This document shows, one piece after another, positions 47,572-54,597 of a stretch of DNA of 64,000 bases. Position numbers and translations under genes: made by a program. The stretch is from NCBI RefSeq assembly GCF_000379105.1, contig NZ_KB900609.1:724772-788771 (forward strand), read 5' to 3'. The DNA comes from Methylobacterium sp. WSM2598 (GTDB lineage: Bacteria > Pseudomonadota > Alphaproteobacteria > Rhizobiales > Beijerinckiaceae). Each line of letters opens with the position of its first letter. Position 1 is the stretch's first letter. Under the pieces are notes generated by a model. The model made no database searches and was not told where the DNA came from. It saw nothing but the letters and a program-made list of their open reading frames with translations.

Positions 47572-49152
47572 CTACCCGCCCCGCCGCAGGTTGGTGAACA
47601 GGGGCAGCCCGGTGAGCATCCCGGTCAGCTCCGACCGGTAGGCCGTCGGCTGGACGTAGCGGCCGCAGGGAATGTAGGCGCCGACCGCGAGGGCGCGGGC
47701 CTGGATCTTCGCCGCGATCGCCTGCTGGGCGGCGAGGTCGGGCGCCGCGAACCACGCGTCGCGGAGCTCCTCCAGCGGGGCGTCGGTGAGCCAGCTCGGC
47801 ACGCCGGCCCGGCCGATGCCGCGGGTCGCGAGGTGGTAGGCCGGCGAGAGGTGATCGAGCCCGCCGGAGAAGATGCCGAACAGGCTCCAGCCGCCCTGGT
47901 CCAGGGGCTTCGGGTTGAGGATGCGCTGGTTGACCGTGCCCCAATCGGTGGCGACGTAGTCGAGGGCGACGCCGAGCCGGCGGCAGACCTCCGCCATGAC
48001 CTCGCAGACCGCGTTGATCCGCGGCACGTCCGTGCCGGCGAGGAGCACCACCGGCTCGCCGCGGTAGCCGGCCGCTTCCAGTTCGCGCCGGCTGCGGGCG
48101 ATGTCGCGGGGACCGGTCAGGATCTCCATCCCGGCCTCGGAGGCCATCGGCCCGCCCGGCGTGAAGATGCCGGCCGGCCCGTGCAGGATCGCCGGATCGG
48201 TGCCGGCCACCGCGTCCATCATCTCGGTCTGGTCGACCGCCCCCAGGAAGGCCCGGCAGATGGCCGGGTCGTCGAAGGGCGGCTGCAGGTGGTTGAAGCG
48301 GATCTGCCCGATCAGCCCCGCCGGCTCGACCACCGCCACCGTGACGCCCCGGGCGCGCGCGAGCTGCGGCACGAGGTCGATCGCGGGCTGCTCGATCCAG
48401 TCGACCTCGCCGGCCCGCAGCGCGCTCGCCGCGGTGGCGGGATCGGGCATGGTGCGCCACTCGACCCGCTCGAAATGGGCGATCCGCGGCCCGGCCGTGA
48501 AGCTCGCCTCGCCCCCCTCCCGCGGCCGGTACTCGGCGAAGCGACGGTAGACCGCGAGCGCCCCCGGGACCCGCTCCTGCGCGACGAAGCGGTAGGGACC
48601 GCTGCCGACCATCTCCGGCACCGCGCTCGTCGCGGGCGTCGCGGCGAGGCGCTCGGGCATGATGACCGGCACGTAGGAGGTCGGCTTGGCCAGCGCCTGG
48701 GGCAGCAGCGGGAAGGGCCGCCTCATGCGGAACTGCACCACGCGGTCGGAGGGCGCCGAGATCTCGTCCAGGGCCGCGAAGAGCGCACCGCCGAAGGCGT
48801 CCCGCACGGCCCAGCGCCTGAGGCTCGCCACCGCGTCGCGGGCGAGGACCGGGCTGCCGTCGTGGAAGCGCAGGCCCTCCCGCTGGGTCAGCCGCCAGAG
48901 GCGCCCGTCGGCCTCGACCTCGTGCCCCGCCACCATCTGGGGCTGAGGCCGGAACTGCGCGTCGGTCCCGTAGAGCGTGTCGAAGACCAGGAGCGCGTGC
49001 GTCCGCGTGACGTAGTTCGTGGTGATGATCGGGTCGAGCAGCGCCAGGTCGGCGTAGGGCACGAAGCGCAGCGTCGTCTCGCTCGCCGCGCGGGCGAGGG
49101 CCGGACAGGCCAGGGCGGCGCCCCCGAGTGTCAGGACTTGGCGTCGGTTCAT
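47572..49152 (-). CDS. Second peptide-type ABC substrate-binding protein (SBP_bac_5)
   Basis: 526-residue periplasmic receptor with a Tat-like signal (MNRRQVLTLGGAALACPALA...; RRQVL). It shares the family blocks of the receptor at 41.9 kb: LRFVPYADLALLDPIITTNY, WRLTQREGLRFHDGSPVLAR and LRAGEVDWIEQPAIDLVPQL. The end (SELTGMLTGLPLFTNLRRGG) matches SBP_bac_5. It has no permease of its own, so it may feed the Dpp-like transporter, encoded convergently 200 bp away, or widen its substrate range. It begins at ATG 49152 with GAGGGGTCCCGC upstream. Confidence 0.9.
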   Translation of the reverse strand: MNRRQVLTLGGAALACPALARAASETTLRFVPYADLALLDPIITTNYVTRTHALLVFDTLYGTDAQFRPQPQMVAGHEVEADGRLWRLTQREGLRFHDGSPVLARDAVASLRRWAVRDAFGGALFAALDEISAPSDRVVQFRMRRPFPLLPQALAKPTSYVPVIMPERLAATPATSAVPEMVGSGPYRFVAQERVPGALAVYRRFAEYRPREGGEASFTAGPRIAHFERVEWRTMPDPATAASALRAGEVDWIEQPAIDLVPQLARARGVTVAVVEPAGLIGQIRFNHLQPPFDDPAICRAFLGAVDQTEMMDAVAGTDPAILHGPAGIFTPGGPMASEAGMEILTGPRDIARSRRELEAAGYRGEPVVLLAGTDVPRINAVCEVMAEVCRRLGVALDYVATDWGTVNQRILNPKPLDQGGWSLFGIFSGGLDHLSPAYHLATRGIGRAGVPSWLTDAPLEELRDAWFAAPDLAAQQAIAAKIQARALAVGAYIPCGRYVQPTAYRSELTGMLTGLPLFTNLRRGG

Positions 49153-49419
49153 GCGGGACCCCTCCGGTGCGCGGCGGGGTTTGCAAGAGGGGGGCCAGCG
49201 ATCCGCCTCCGCCCGCGCCGCGCGGCTGGTCGCGACGCGCCCGGCACCATCCTGGGACTGCGGCGGCGGCGCCGCGAGGCCGTGAGGCGGTCGGGCCGGT
49301 GACGGGCGGCCCCTCCGCCGGCGGCTGGCGTGGCCGGCGCGACGCCCGTCCGCCGTCCATCACGGCCACTAGCCATCTCGCCGCATTGGACCCGCGGCGC
49401 CGGCCTCCATATCCGGGTC

Positions 49420-49617
49420 ATGGACGCGCACGGGCAGCATTGCTTCACGCTGGAGATCCGGCCCAGCCGCGATGCGGCGGGCCATTACACCTGGGCGATT
49501 CGCGACCACGGCAAGCTCTACCGCCGGTCGGACCGGCCGCACCGATCCGAGGCGGAGGCGCGCGAGGTCGCCGAGGCCGAACTCGCGCGCCTGATGGCGA
49601 GGCACTCGGTCGCCTGA
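49420..49617 (+). CDS. Small hypothetical protein
   Basis: 65-residue protein starting MDAHGQHCFTLEIRPSRDAA. It reads as a short beta-rich N-half (FTLEIRP, YTWAIRDHGKLYRRS) and a helical C-half (SEAEAREVAEAELARLMARH). The layout resembles small conserved rhizobial proteins of unknown function. The start has a CCGGG context and no strong ribosome site. An upstream frame extension to 49330 is low-complexity. Confidence 0.55.
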   Translation: MDAHGQHCFTLEIRPSRDAAGHYTWAIRDHGKLYRRSDRPHRSEAEAREVAEAELARLMARHSVA

Positions 49618-49795
49618 GCGGCGGGGCGGCTGTCCCTCTCTCCCGTCCGTTCAGCGCGGAGGGACGCTCCGCGCGCCGAGAGCATCTTGCAACTCGTGCT
49701 CCCCGCTGCGGCCGGTTCGGGACCGGTCCGGCCCCGGATCCCGCGGCCGGGCACCCGGACGGAGACGCAGGGGCAGAGGGCCGCCGGGCGAGTTC

Positions 49796-49879
49796 ACCAT
49801 GCGGAGGTCGGCTCCGCTCGGGCGCCGCGCGGGCTTGGGATCCGGGATCCGCTGCGATCAAGCGGATCCCGGATCACTC
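49796..49879. repeat. Dispersed palindromic repeat, copy 4 (at the tadG-like 3' end)
   Basis: Contains GCGCCGCGCGGGCTTGGGAT, GGATCCGCTGCGATCAAGCG and GGATCCCGGATCA. Its end overlaps the stop codon of the minus-strand TadG-like gene (49874-49876), so the repeat supplies that stop. Confidence 0.8.
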
Positions 49880-51130
49880 CACCAGGCCCGAACTGTACTT
49901 GAAGCCCGCGGGCAGGACGTCCGAATAGACGTCGAAGTTGAACGTGACCGATCCGTTGTAGTTGACCCGCCCGGCGATGACGTAGCCGCTCTTGGCGACG
50001 TCGCTGACGGTGCCGGAGCCGGTCATGCTCAGTGTCGCGCTGGGCAGGTAGATCGTCCCGTCGAGCAGGATGTCGGGGCTGCCGCGCACCACGCTCGTGG
50101 TCGTCGCCGAGGCGCTGCGGGATTGGAAGATCAGCAAGCCCCGATAGGGGCCGGTGCTCGGCGCCTTCAGGTTCACCGTCCCGGAGGCCGCGAATTTCAG
50201 GGTGGAGGTCGCGTCGAGGAAGATCGTCACTCCCGATCCCGCCAAGGACGCGTTCTGCAGCAATTCGACAGTGGCGTTCTTGAAATAGTACAGGCCAGGC
50301 TGCAGGTTGAAATTGCCGTTTCCGTTCAGCGTGATCTTGCCGCAATAGGTGACGTTCGAGGGAAGCGTCATGCCGGAGCCGGTGTTGAGGCCGTTGTAGT
50401 AGCAGCCGGCGGTGGGTGGGGCGGGCTCGGGGATGTCCGCCAGGGGATCGGCGGCGGGAAGGCACCGGGTGATCGGCACGGGACTGAAGCTCGATCCGGA
50501 ATAGCCCCCGGTGATGCAGAAGCTGCGGGCCTGGGCGGTGCTGTTGTTGCCGGTGGTGGCGGCCGAGGCGGAGGTGGAATTCACCTGCACGCCGCAATTC
50601 GGCACCGAGAGGCGGCCCGTCCCCGAGACGCTGAGGGCGCCCGAGGCCGAGGGGTCGAGGACCAGGAAGCAGTAGGCCGGCGAGAACCGCACCGCCACCG
50701 CGCTGGCCGAGAGGTCGGGCGTCGCCCAGCCGAGCGCCCGCGCGAAGCCGGTGATGACCGGGTTGCCGCGCGCCTCGCTGCGGGAGGCGGTGACCTGCAC
50801 GGCGTTGGCCGGCGTAGCGCCGGCCGTGAAGGTCCGCGTGGCCGAATCGTAGCTGCCGAACTGGACGTCGGCGGCCGTCGTCACCGAACCGGCGCCCGCC
50901 CCGGCATTGTCCGCCGCGATCGCGAGGGCCCGGCTCAGGGCCGTGCCCGTGTCGGGCAGGACGGCCACGGCCGCCAGGGAGGCGGCATCGGCCGTCACCT
51001 TGAGCCGCTGCTTGACCATCTGCAGGGTGGAGAGATCGATCGCCAGGGCGGCGACGCCGAGCCCGACCGGCGACAGCAGGCTCGCCAGCACGGTGATCTG
51101 ACCGGCGCGGTCGCGGAAGAAGTGCCTCAT
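49874..51130 (-). CDS. TadG-like pilus/secretion protein
   Basis: 418-residue protein. The N-terminus MRHFFRDRAGQITVLASLLS and hydrophobic helix (VGLGVAALAIDLSTLQMVKQ) match the TadG-like / Flp pilus assembly family, which places a large extracytoplasmic domain outside the inner membrane. The rest is Ser/Thr/Gly-rich with strand-rich repeats (GSGVTIFLDATSTLKFAASG, FNLQPGLYYFKNATVELL), possibly a beta-helix. Starts with an ATGA overlap with the TadE-like gene, so they form one operon. Only two of the tad genes are present here. The stop codon lies inside a dispersed repeat. Confidence 0.75.
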   Translation of the reverse strand: MRHFFRDRAGQITVLASLLSPVGLGVAALAIDLSTLQMVKQRLKVTADAASLAAVAVLPDTGTALSRALAIAADNAGAGAGSVTTAADVQFGSYDSATRTFTAGATPANAVQVTASRSEARGNPVITGFARALGWATPDLSASAVAVRFSPAYCFLVLDPSASGALSVSGTGRLSVPNCGVQVNSTSASAATTGNNSTAQARSFCITGGYSGSSFSPVPITRCLPAADPLADIPEPAPPTAGCYYNGLNTGSGMTLPSNVTYCGKITLNGNGNFNLQPGLYYFKNATVELLQNASLAGSGVTIFLDATSTLKFAASGTVNLKAPSTGPYRGLLIFQSRSASATTTSVVRGSPDILLDGTIYLPSATLSMTGSGTVSDVAKSGYVIAGRVNYNGSVTFNFDVYSDVLPAGFKYSSGLVE

Positions 51131-51543
51131 GAGCCGGGCTCCTGCTGCATGCTGACCCGGGCGTGCAGGACGACGCTGCCATAGGCCCAGTTCAGGAGCG
51201 TGGTGGGGGTCGCCGCCGCGGCCGAGAAGGCGACGTCCGTCGTGAAGCGGTTGTTGGCCGGGTCGCCCGGCGCGGTCTGGGTGACGCTGATCGTGGTCCC
51301 GGCCGCGACCCAGGCCGGGAGCTGGCGAATCACCGCGTCCGACGCCTGGGCGGCGCTGATCCGGTTGGTGGCGAGCTGGCGCGTCACGTCGCGCGCGGCA
51401 CTCTCGGCGCTGTTGAGCGTGTACACGATCAGCCCGAACTCGATCAGGCCGAAGGCGAGCACGATCAGCGCGGGCGTGAGCAGGGCGAACTCCACGGAGT
51501 TGCTCCCGTCCTGACTGCGCAAGAAATGTCTTCGAAGGAGCAT
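51127..51543 (-). CDS. TadE-like pseudopilin
   Basis: 138-residue protein. The N-terminus RSQDGSNSVEFALLTPALIV-LAFGLIEFG is the classic TadE/TadF-type pseudopilin segment: a basic start, then a Glu at position 5 of the hydrophobic helix (SVEFALLTP). The remainder is a small periplasmic domain. It would assemble in or near a Flp-type pilus or a related secretion device. ATG 51543 has GAAGGAG 4 bases upstream, a good ribosome site. The 3' end overlaps the TadG-like gene by 4 bases. Confidence 0.85.
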   Translation of the reverse strand: MLLRRHFLRSQDGSNSVEFALLTPALIVLAFGLIEFGLIVYTLNSAESAARDVTRQLATNRISAAQASDAVIRQLPAWVAAGTTISVTQTAPGDPANNRFTTDVAFSAAAATPTTLLNWAYGSVVLHARVSMQQEPGS

Positions 51544-51770
51544 GACGGGCCGGCCGCAAATTAGACCAGCTGAGGCTAGGCTTCCGGTCCTAACTTTCGA
51601 TTGATACTGATCGTCCAACTCATCGCGTTCGTCACGGACAATTTTATTGCAATTTGACTGATAAAGGCTGAGTGCGACCGGCGTGGCGGCGGCGGTTCGC
51701 GCGCCGCGCGGGAGGGCGGGTCGGCGCAGGCGGGATCCATCCTCGAGCGGGACGGCGACCGGTGCCACCC

Positions 51771-51848
51771 GGGCCCCGCGCCAGCGCGAGGCGGGCCCCG
51801 CGCCAGCGCGAGGCGGGCCCCGCGCCAGCGCGAGGCGGGCCCCGCGCC
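51771..51848. repeat. 22-bp GC-rich tandem repeat, about 3.5 copies
   Basis: Unit of 22 bp (GGGCCCCGCGCCAGCGCGAG followed by GC) starting at 51771, 51793 and 51815, with a partial copy at 51837. Copies are identical within the full units. It lies in the 350-bp gap upstream of the TadE-like gene and downstream of the VanZ gene. No gene is supported across it. Confidence 0.9.
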
Positions 51849-51891
51849 GCCGGCGCCGGGCGGGCGCGCCATCGACGCCGGGCGCGGGCGC

Positions 51892-52272
51892 TCAGGCGCC
51901 CCGACGCGCCGCCCAGCCGGCCGCCGCGAGCGCCGCGCGCCCGAGCAGGACGCCGAGGATCGCCCCCGCGCTGCTGGCCGCGAAGTCAATCACCTGCGGG
52001 GTCCGGCCCGGAACCCAGATCTGCCCGACTTCGAGCAGGCCCGCGAGGCCGACCAGGCCGGCGCTCAGCGGGGCGCGGCGGATGTGCGGGTAGGCGGTAG
52101 CCAGGAGCGCCGCCGCCCCGCAATAGGCGATGACGTGCTCGATCTGGCCGAGCAGGCCGGTGCGGATCTCCCACTCGCGCGGGATCCACGAGAGCCAGAC
52201 GATCAGGACGACACAGAACCAACTGGCGAGACGGAGCGCGCTGAGACAGGCGCGGAGGGTGTGCTGAGACAT
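51892..52272 (-). CDS. VanZ-family small membrane protein
   Basis: 126-residue (or 162 with the alternative start) inner-membrane protein with four helices (LASWFCVVLIVWLSWIP, HVIAYCGAAALLATAYP, AGLVGLAGLLEVGQIWV and ASSAGAILGVLLGRAALAAA). The HVIAYCG-like helix and LLEVGQIWVPGR match the VanZ family, named after the teicoplanin resistance gene but widespread; many members have unknown roles. ATG 52272 starts close to the first helix but lacks a ribosome site. ATG 52380 has GGAG 4 bases upstream and overlaps the stop of the peptide gene (TGATG), so translation may start there and be coupled. Confidence 0.7.
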   Translation of the reverse strand: MSQHTLRACLSALRLASWFCVVLIVWLSWIPREWEIRTGLLGQIEHVIAYCGAAALLATAYPHIRRAPLSAGLVGLAGLLEVGQIWVPGRTPQVIDFAASSAGAILGVLLGRAALAAAGWAARRGA

Positions 52273-52379
52273 GGATTGCCCGTAGCAAGGCGCGTGCGAG
52301 GGCGCGAGCGCAACTCGTGGTGTGCCGCGCTCGCGCGGCCGACCCCGCCCGCCCACGCGGCGGTCAATGGCGTCGCTCA

Positions 52380-52628
52380 TCAAACTCCGCCGCCGCCGCC
52401 GCCGGATCCGCGCGATTGCGTGAAGATGTCGACGATCTGGAAGGCCGAGATCCGGAAGGTCATGCCCGCCTGCTGCGACCCGACCGCGATCGGGTCCTTC
52501 GGCGTCAGCTCGCCCAGGCCGAAATCGGAGTAGCTTCGGCCGCCGACGGCGCGGTCGAGCACGTCGTCGGGAAGGTCGTCGGCCAGGGCCGCGATGGTGC
52601 GTCCCGGATCGGTGTCGCGGCGGGTCAT
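52380..52628 (-). CDS. GG-leader-like small peptide with poly-Gly tail
   Basis: 82-residue peptide. Residues about 11-30 read ALADDLPDDVLDRAVGG, a helix ending in Gly-Gly at 29-30, much like the leaders of double-glycine-processed peptides and RiPP precursors (LxxDxLDxVxGG type). The following 52 residues are RSYSDFGLGELTPKDPIAVG then QQAGMTFRISAFQIVDIFTQ, ending in a run of six Gly and Val. A strong AGGAGG lies 5 bases upstream of the ATG. The gene is on its own between PAP2 and VanZ genes, all on the minus strand. No modification enzyme or C39 transporter was found nearby. Function not known. Confidence 0.55.
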   Translation of the reverse strand: MTRRDTDPGRTIAALADDLPDDVLDRAVGGRSYSDFGLGELTPKDPIAVGSQQAGMTFRISAFQIVDIFTQSRGSGGGGGGV

Positions 52629-52747
52629 GCGCGCCTCCTCGGTGATCGAGAGTCTCCCTGGCGCCCATCCGACACGGGCGCGCCGCCGGCTTCCGTGCGG
52701 TCGCGCACGGCGCGGCGGCCCCTCGGTCCGGGGGGACGCCGGCGGGA

Positions 52748-53791
52748 TCAGGCGCGCTCCCGGCGCGGCACGATGCGGGAGAGTGCGCTCGGGATCAGCC
52801 GGCCGGCGGCCTCGGTGGGCGCGGCCGGCCGGCGGGCCAGGACGAGACGGGCGAGCAGCGCGCCGCCCACGGCCGCGCCGGCCAGCAGGTCGGGCAGGTA
52901 ATGCCCGCCCGCGCTCAGCGTCGCCAGCACGACGGCCGCGTTCACCAGGATCGCCGGCTTTCCCAGGCCCGGCACCGGCGCGAGCGCCCAAGCGGTGATC
53001 AGCGCGAGGCTGACGTGGAACGACGGAAAGGTGACGAGGCCGCGCATGTCCTGCAGCGCGATCACCCGCAGGCTGCCCGCGCGCAGCTGCGCGAGGGGGT
53101 GGAGGTGCCAGAGGGCGCCCACGGTCTCGACCGAATCCGGATCCGGCGGGGCGAGGCCGTAGGCGGCGTAGGGGCCGACCGCCGGCAGCAGGGCCGAGAC
53201 GGCGACCGCGCAGGCCAGCGCGGCGCAGAACAGGCGCACGAAGGCCCAGAGCCGGCCCATGCGGCGGGTCGCCGCGAGCACGATCACCACCAGGGCGATC
53301 TGCGGACCGCTCGAATGGTAGGCGAGCGCGAGGGCCCGCGCGACGGCGGGGTGGCGCTCCACCAGCGCCACGTGCGCGCGCCAGTCGAAGCCGAGCGCCG
53401 CCTCGGCCCGCATGAGCACGGGGTCGGCGAGGGGACGCCCCAGCGTGGCGGCGAGGTAGTGGAGCAGGCCGAGCGCCGCCGTGCCGGCCATCAGGCCGGC
53501 CGAGGCGAGCGCCATGCCGCGCAGGGCGGGATGCGAGGTCGCCCGGCTCCAGAACAAAGCGCCGAGGAGCAGCACCGCCACGAGGCCGGCGAGCCCCCCG
53601 AAACCCGCCGGGTCGAGGGCGATCCCGGCCGCCCACAGCCACGCCCCGTCGACTGCCAGGAGCGCGGCGATCAACGCCCACAGGAGCGGATCGGGCGCGG
53701 CGAGCGGCCGCGTGACCCACCGCAAGCCCTCGACGATCCGGGCGCCCCGCCGTGTCCGCCGTTCCTCGTGCCGGAATCGCTGCCGCGTCAT
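52748..53791 (-). CDS. PAP2-superfamily membrane phosphatase-like protein
   Basis: 347-residue inner-membrane protein with about eight helices. The PAP2 phosphatase motifs are seen in the C-terminal third: TFPSFHVSLALITAWAL (motif 2, SxxH) and LATLSAGGHYLPDLLAGAAV (motif 3, with catalytic His and Asp). Motif 1 (Lys/Arg-rich) appears reduced. The set is closest to the Aur1/inositol-phosphotransferase group. It would dephosphorylate or exchange head groups of lipids at the membrane. The first gene of a minus-strand group with the small peptide and VanZ genes. Confidence 0.82.
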   Translation of the reverse strand: MTRQRFRHEERRTRRGARIVEGLRWVTRPLAAPDPLLWALIAALLAVDGAWLWAAGIALDPAGFGGLAGLVAVLLLGALFWSRATSHPALRGMALASAGLMAGTAALGLLHYLAATLGRPLADPVLMRAEAALGFDWRAHVALVERHPAVARALALAYHSSGPQIALVVIVLAATRRMGRLWAFVRLFCAALACAVAVSALLPAVGPYAAYGLAPPDPDSVETVGALWHLHPLAQLRAGSLRVIALQDMRGLVTFPSFHVSLALITAWALAPVPGLGKPAILVNAAVVLATLSAGGHYLPDLLAGAAVGGALLARLVLARRPAAPTEAAGRLIPSALSRIVPRRERA

Positions 53792-53997
53792 GGGCCCGCT
53801 GCTCGTCCGCGCAACCTCGCGCGGGCAGTCTTACGCGCGAGGCCGCGCTTGGTTCGTGGGTGCGGGCCGGATCCCCGGCGGGCAGTGCGCGCCGCGTGCG
53901 GGCGCCCCGCTTCGCCGGATGAGGCCGCTCGGCCCGGCACGGGCGGGTGCATCGTCGGCACGCGTCCGGGACGCCGCCCCCCCGCCGAGACGGGCGG

Positions 53998-54354
53998 CTA
54001 CCGGTGCGCGCCGAGCGCCGCGAGCGCGCGCGTCAGCCGTTCGGCCTGCTGCTGCCACTGGTCGCGGGCGCGGCGGAGCTCCTCCACCATCTCGCGCAGG
54101 CCCCCGATCTCCGCCTCCGCGGCGGCGAGCCGGAGGCGCAGCGCGACCGCGTCGGCCCGCTGCGCCTCCTGGTCGAGAGGATTGTCCGGCGGCGCGGCGC
54201 GCGGGTAGACCCGCTGCAACTCGGCGGGCGCGATGCGGAATTCCCCGTCCTCGCGACGCTGCGCGGCGAGCCGGCCCGCGCTGATCGCCCGCCAGATGGC
54301 GGACCGGCTCACCCCCGCCCTCCTGGCCGCGTCCTGAAGGCTGAGCCCCGTCAT
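53998..54354 (-). CDS. HTH protein with C-terminal coiled coil
   Basis: 118-residue protein. Residues 4-30 form an HTH (LSLQDAARRAGVSRSAIWRA), followed by GRLAAQRREDGEFRIAPAEL, the wing-like end of a MerR/excisionase fold. From residue about 58 a coiled coil (LRLRLAAAEAEIGGLREMVE and RARDQWQQQAERLTRALA) would allow dimerisation. It resembles small plasmid- or phage-associated DNA-binding proteins. GGGGAG is 9 bases upstream of the ATG. Targets unknown; it stands alone. Confidence 0.7.
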   Translation of the reverse strand: MTGLSLQDAARRAGVSRSAIWRAISAGRLAAQRREDGEFRIAPAELQRVYPRAAPPDNPLDQEAQRADAVALRLRLAAAEAEIGGLREMVEELRRARDQWQQQAERLTRALAALGAHR

Positions 54355-54597
54355 GCCGCCGCTCCCCGCCGCTGCGCCCCACCACCGCCCTCGTGCGGAA
54401 CGGGACCGCGTCTTGCAAGCCCGGCGGGCGCCGCATGGGCCGACCGTGAGGGCCGACCGTGACGCGTCCCTCCCCGCGCGGCGGCGCCCAGGACCGCGAT
54501 CGGCGACGCCGCTCTGCCGTCGACGGCGAACGAAGCCGACGCCTCGGGACGACGATTCGACAACGGAACCGACGGTCGTTTCCCGTGACCGTCGGGA

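Noticed and set aside
54351..54563. Small minus-strand frame upstream of the HTH gene
   Set aside because: Starts at a TTG without a ribosome site and encodes Ala/Gly/Arg-rich sequence.
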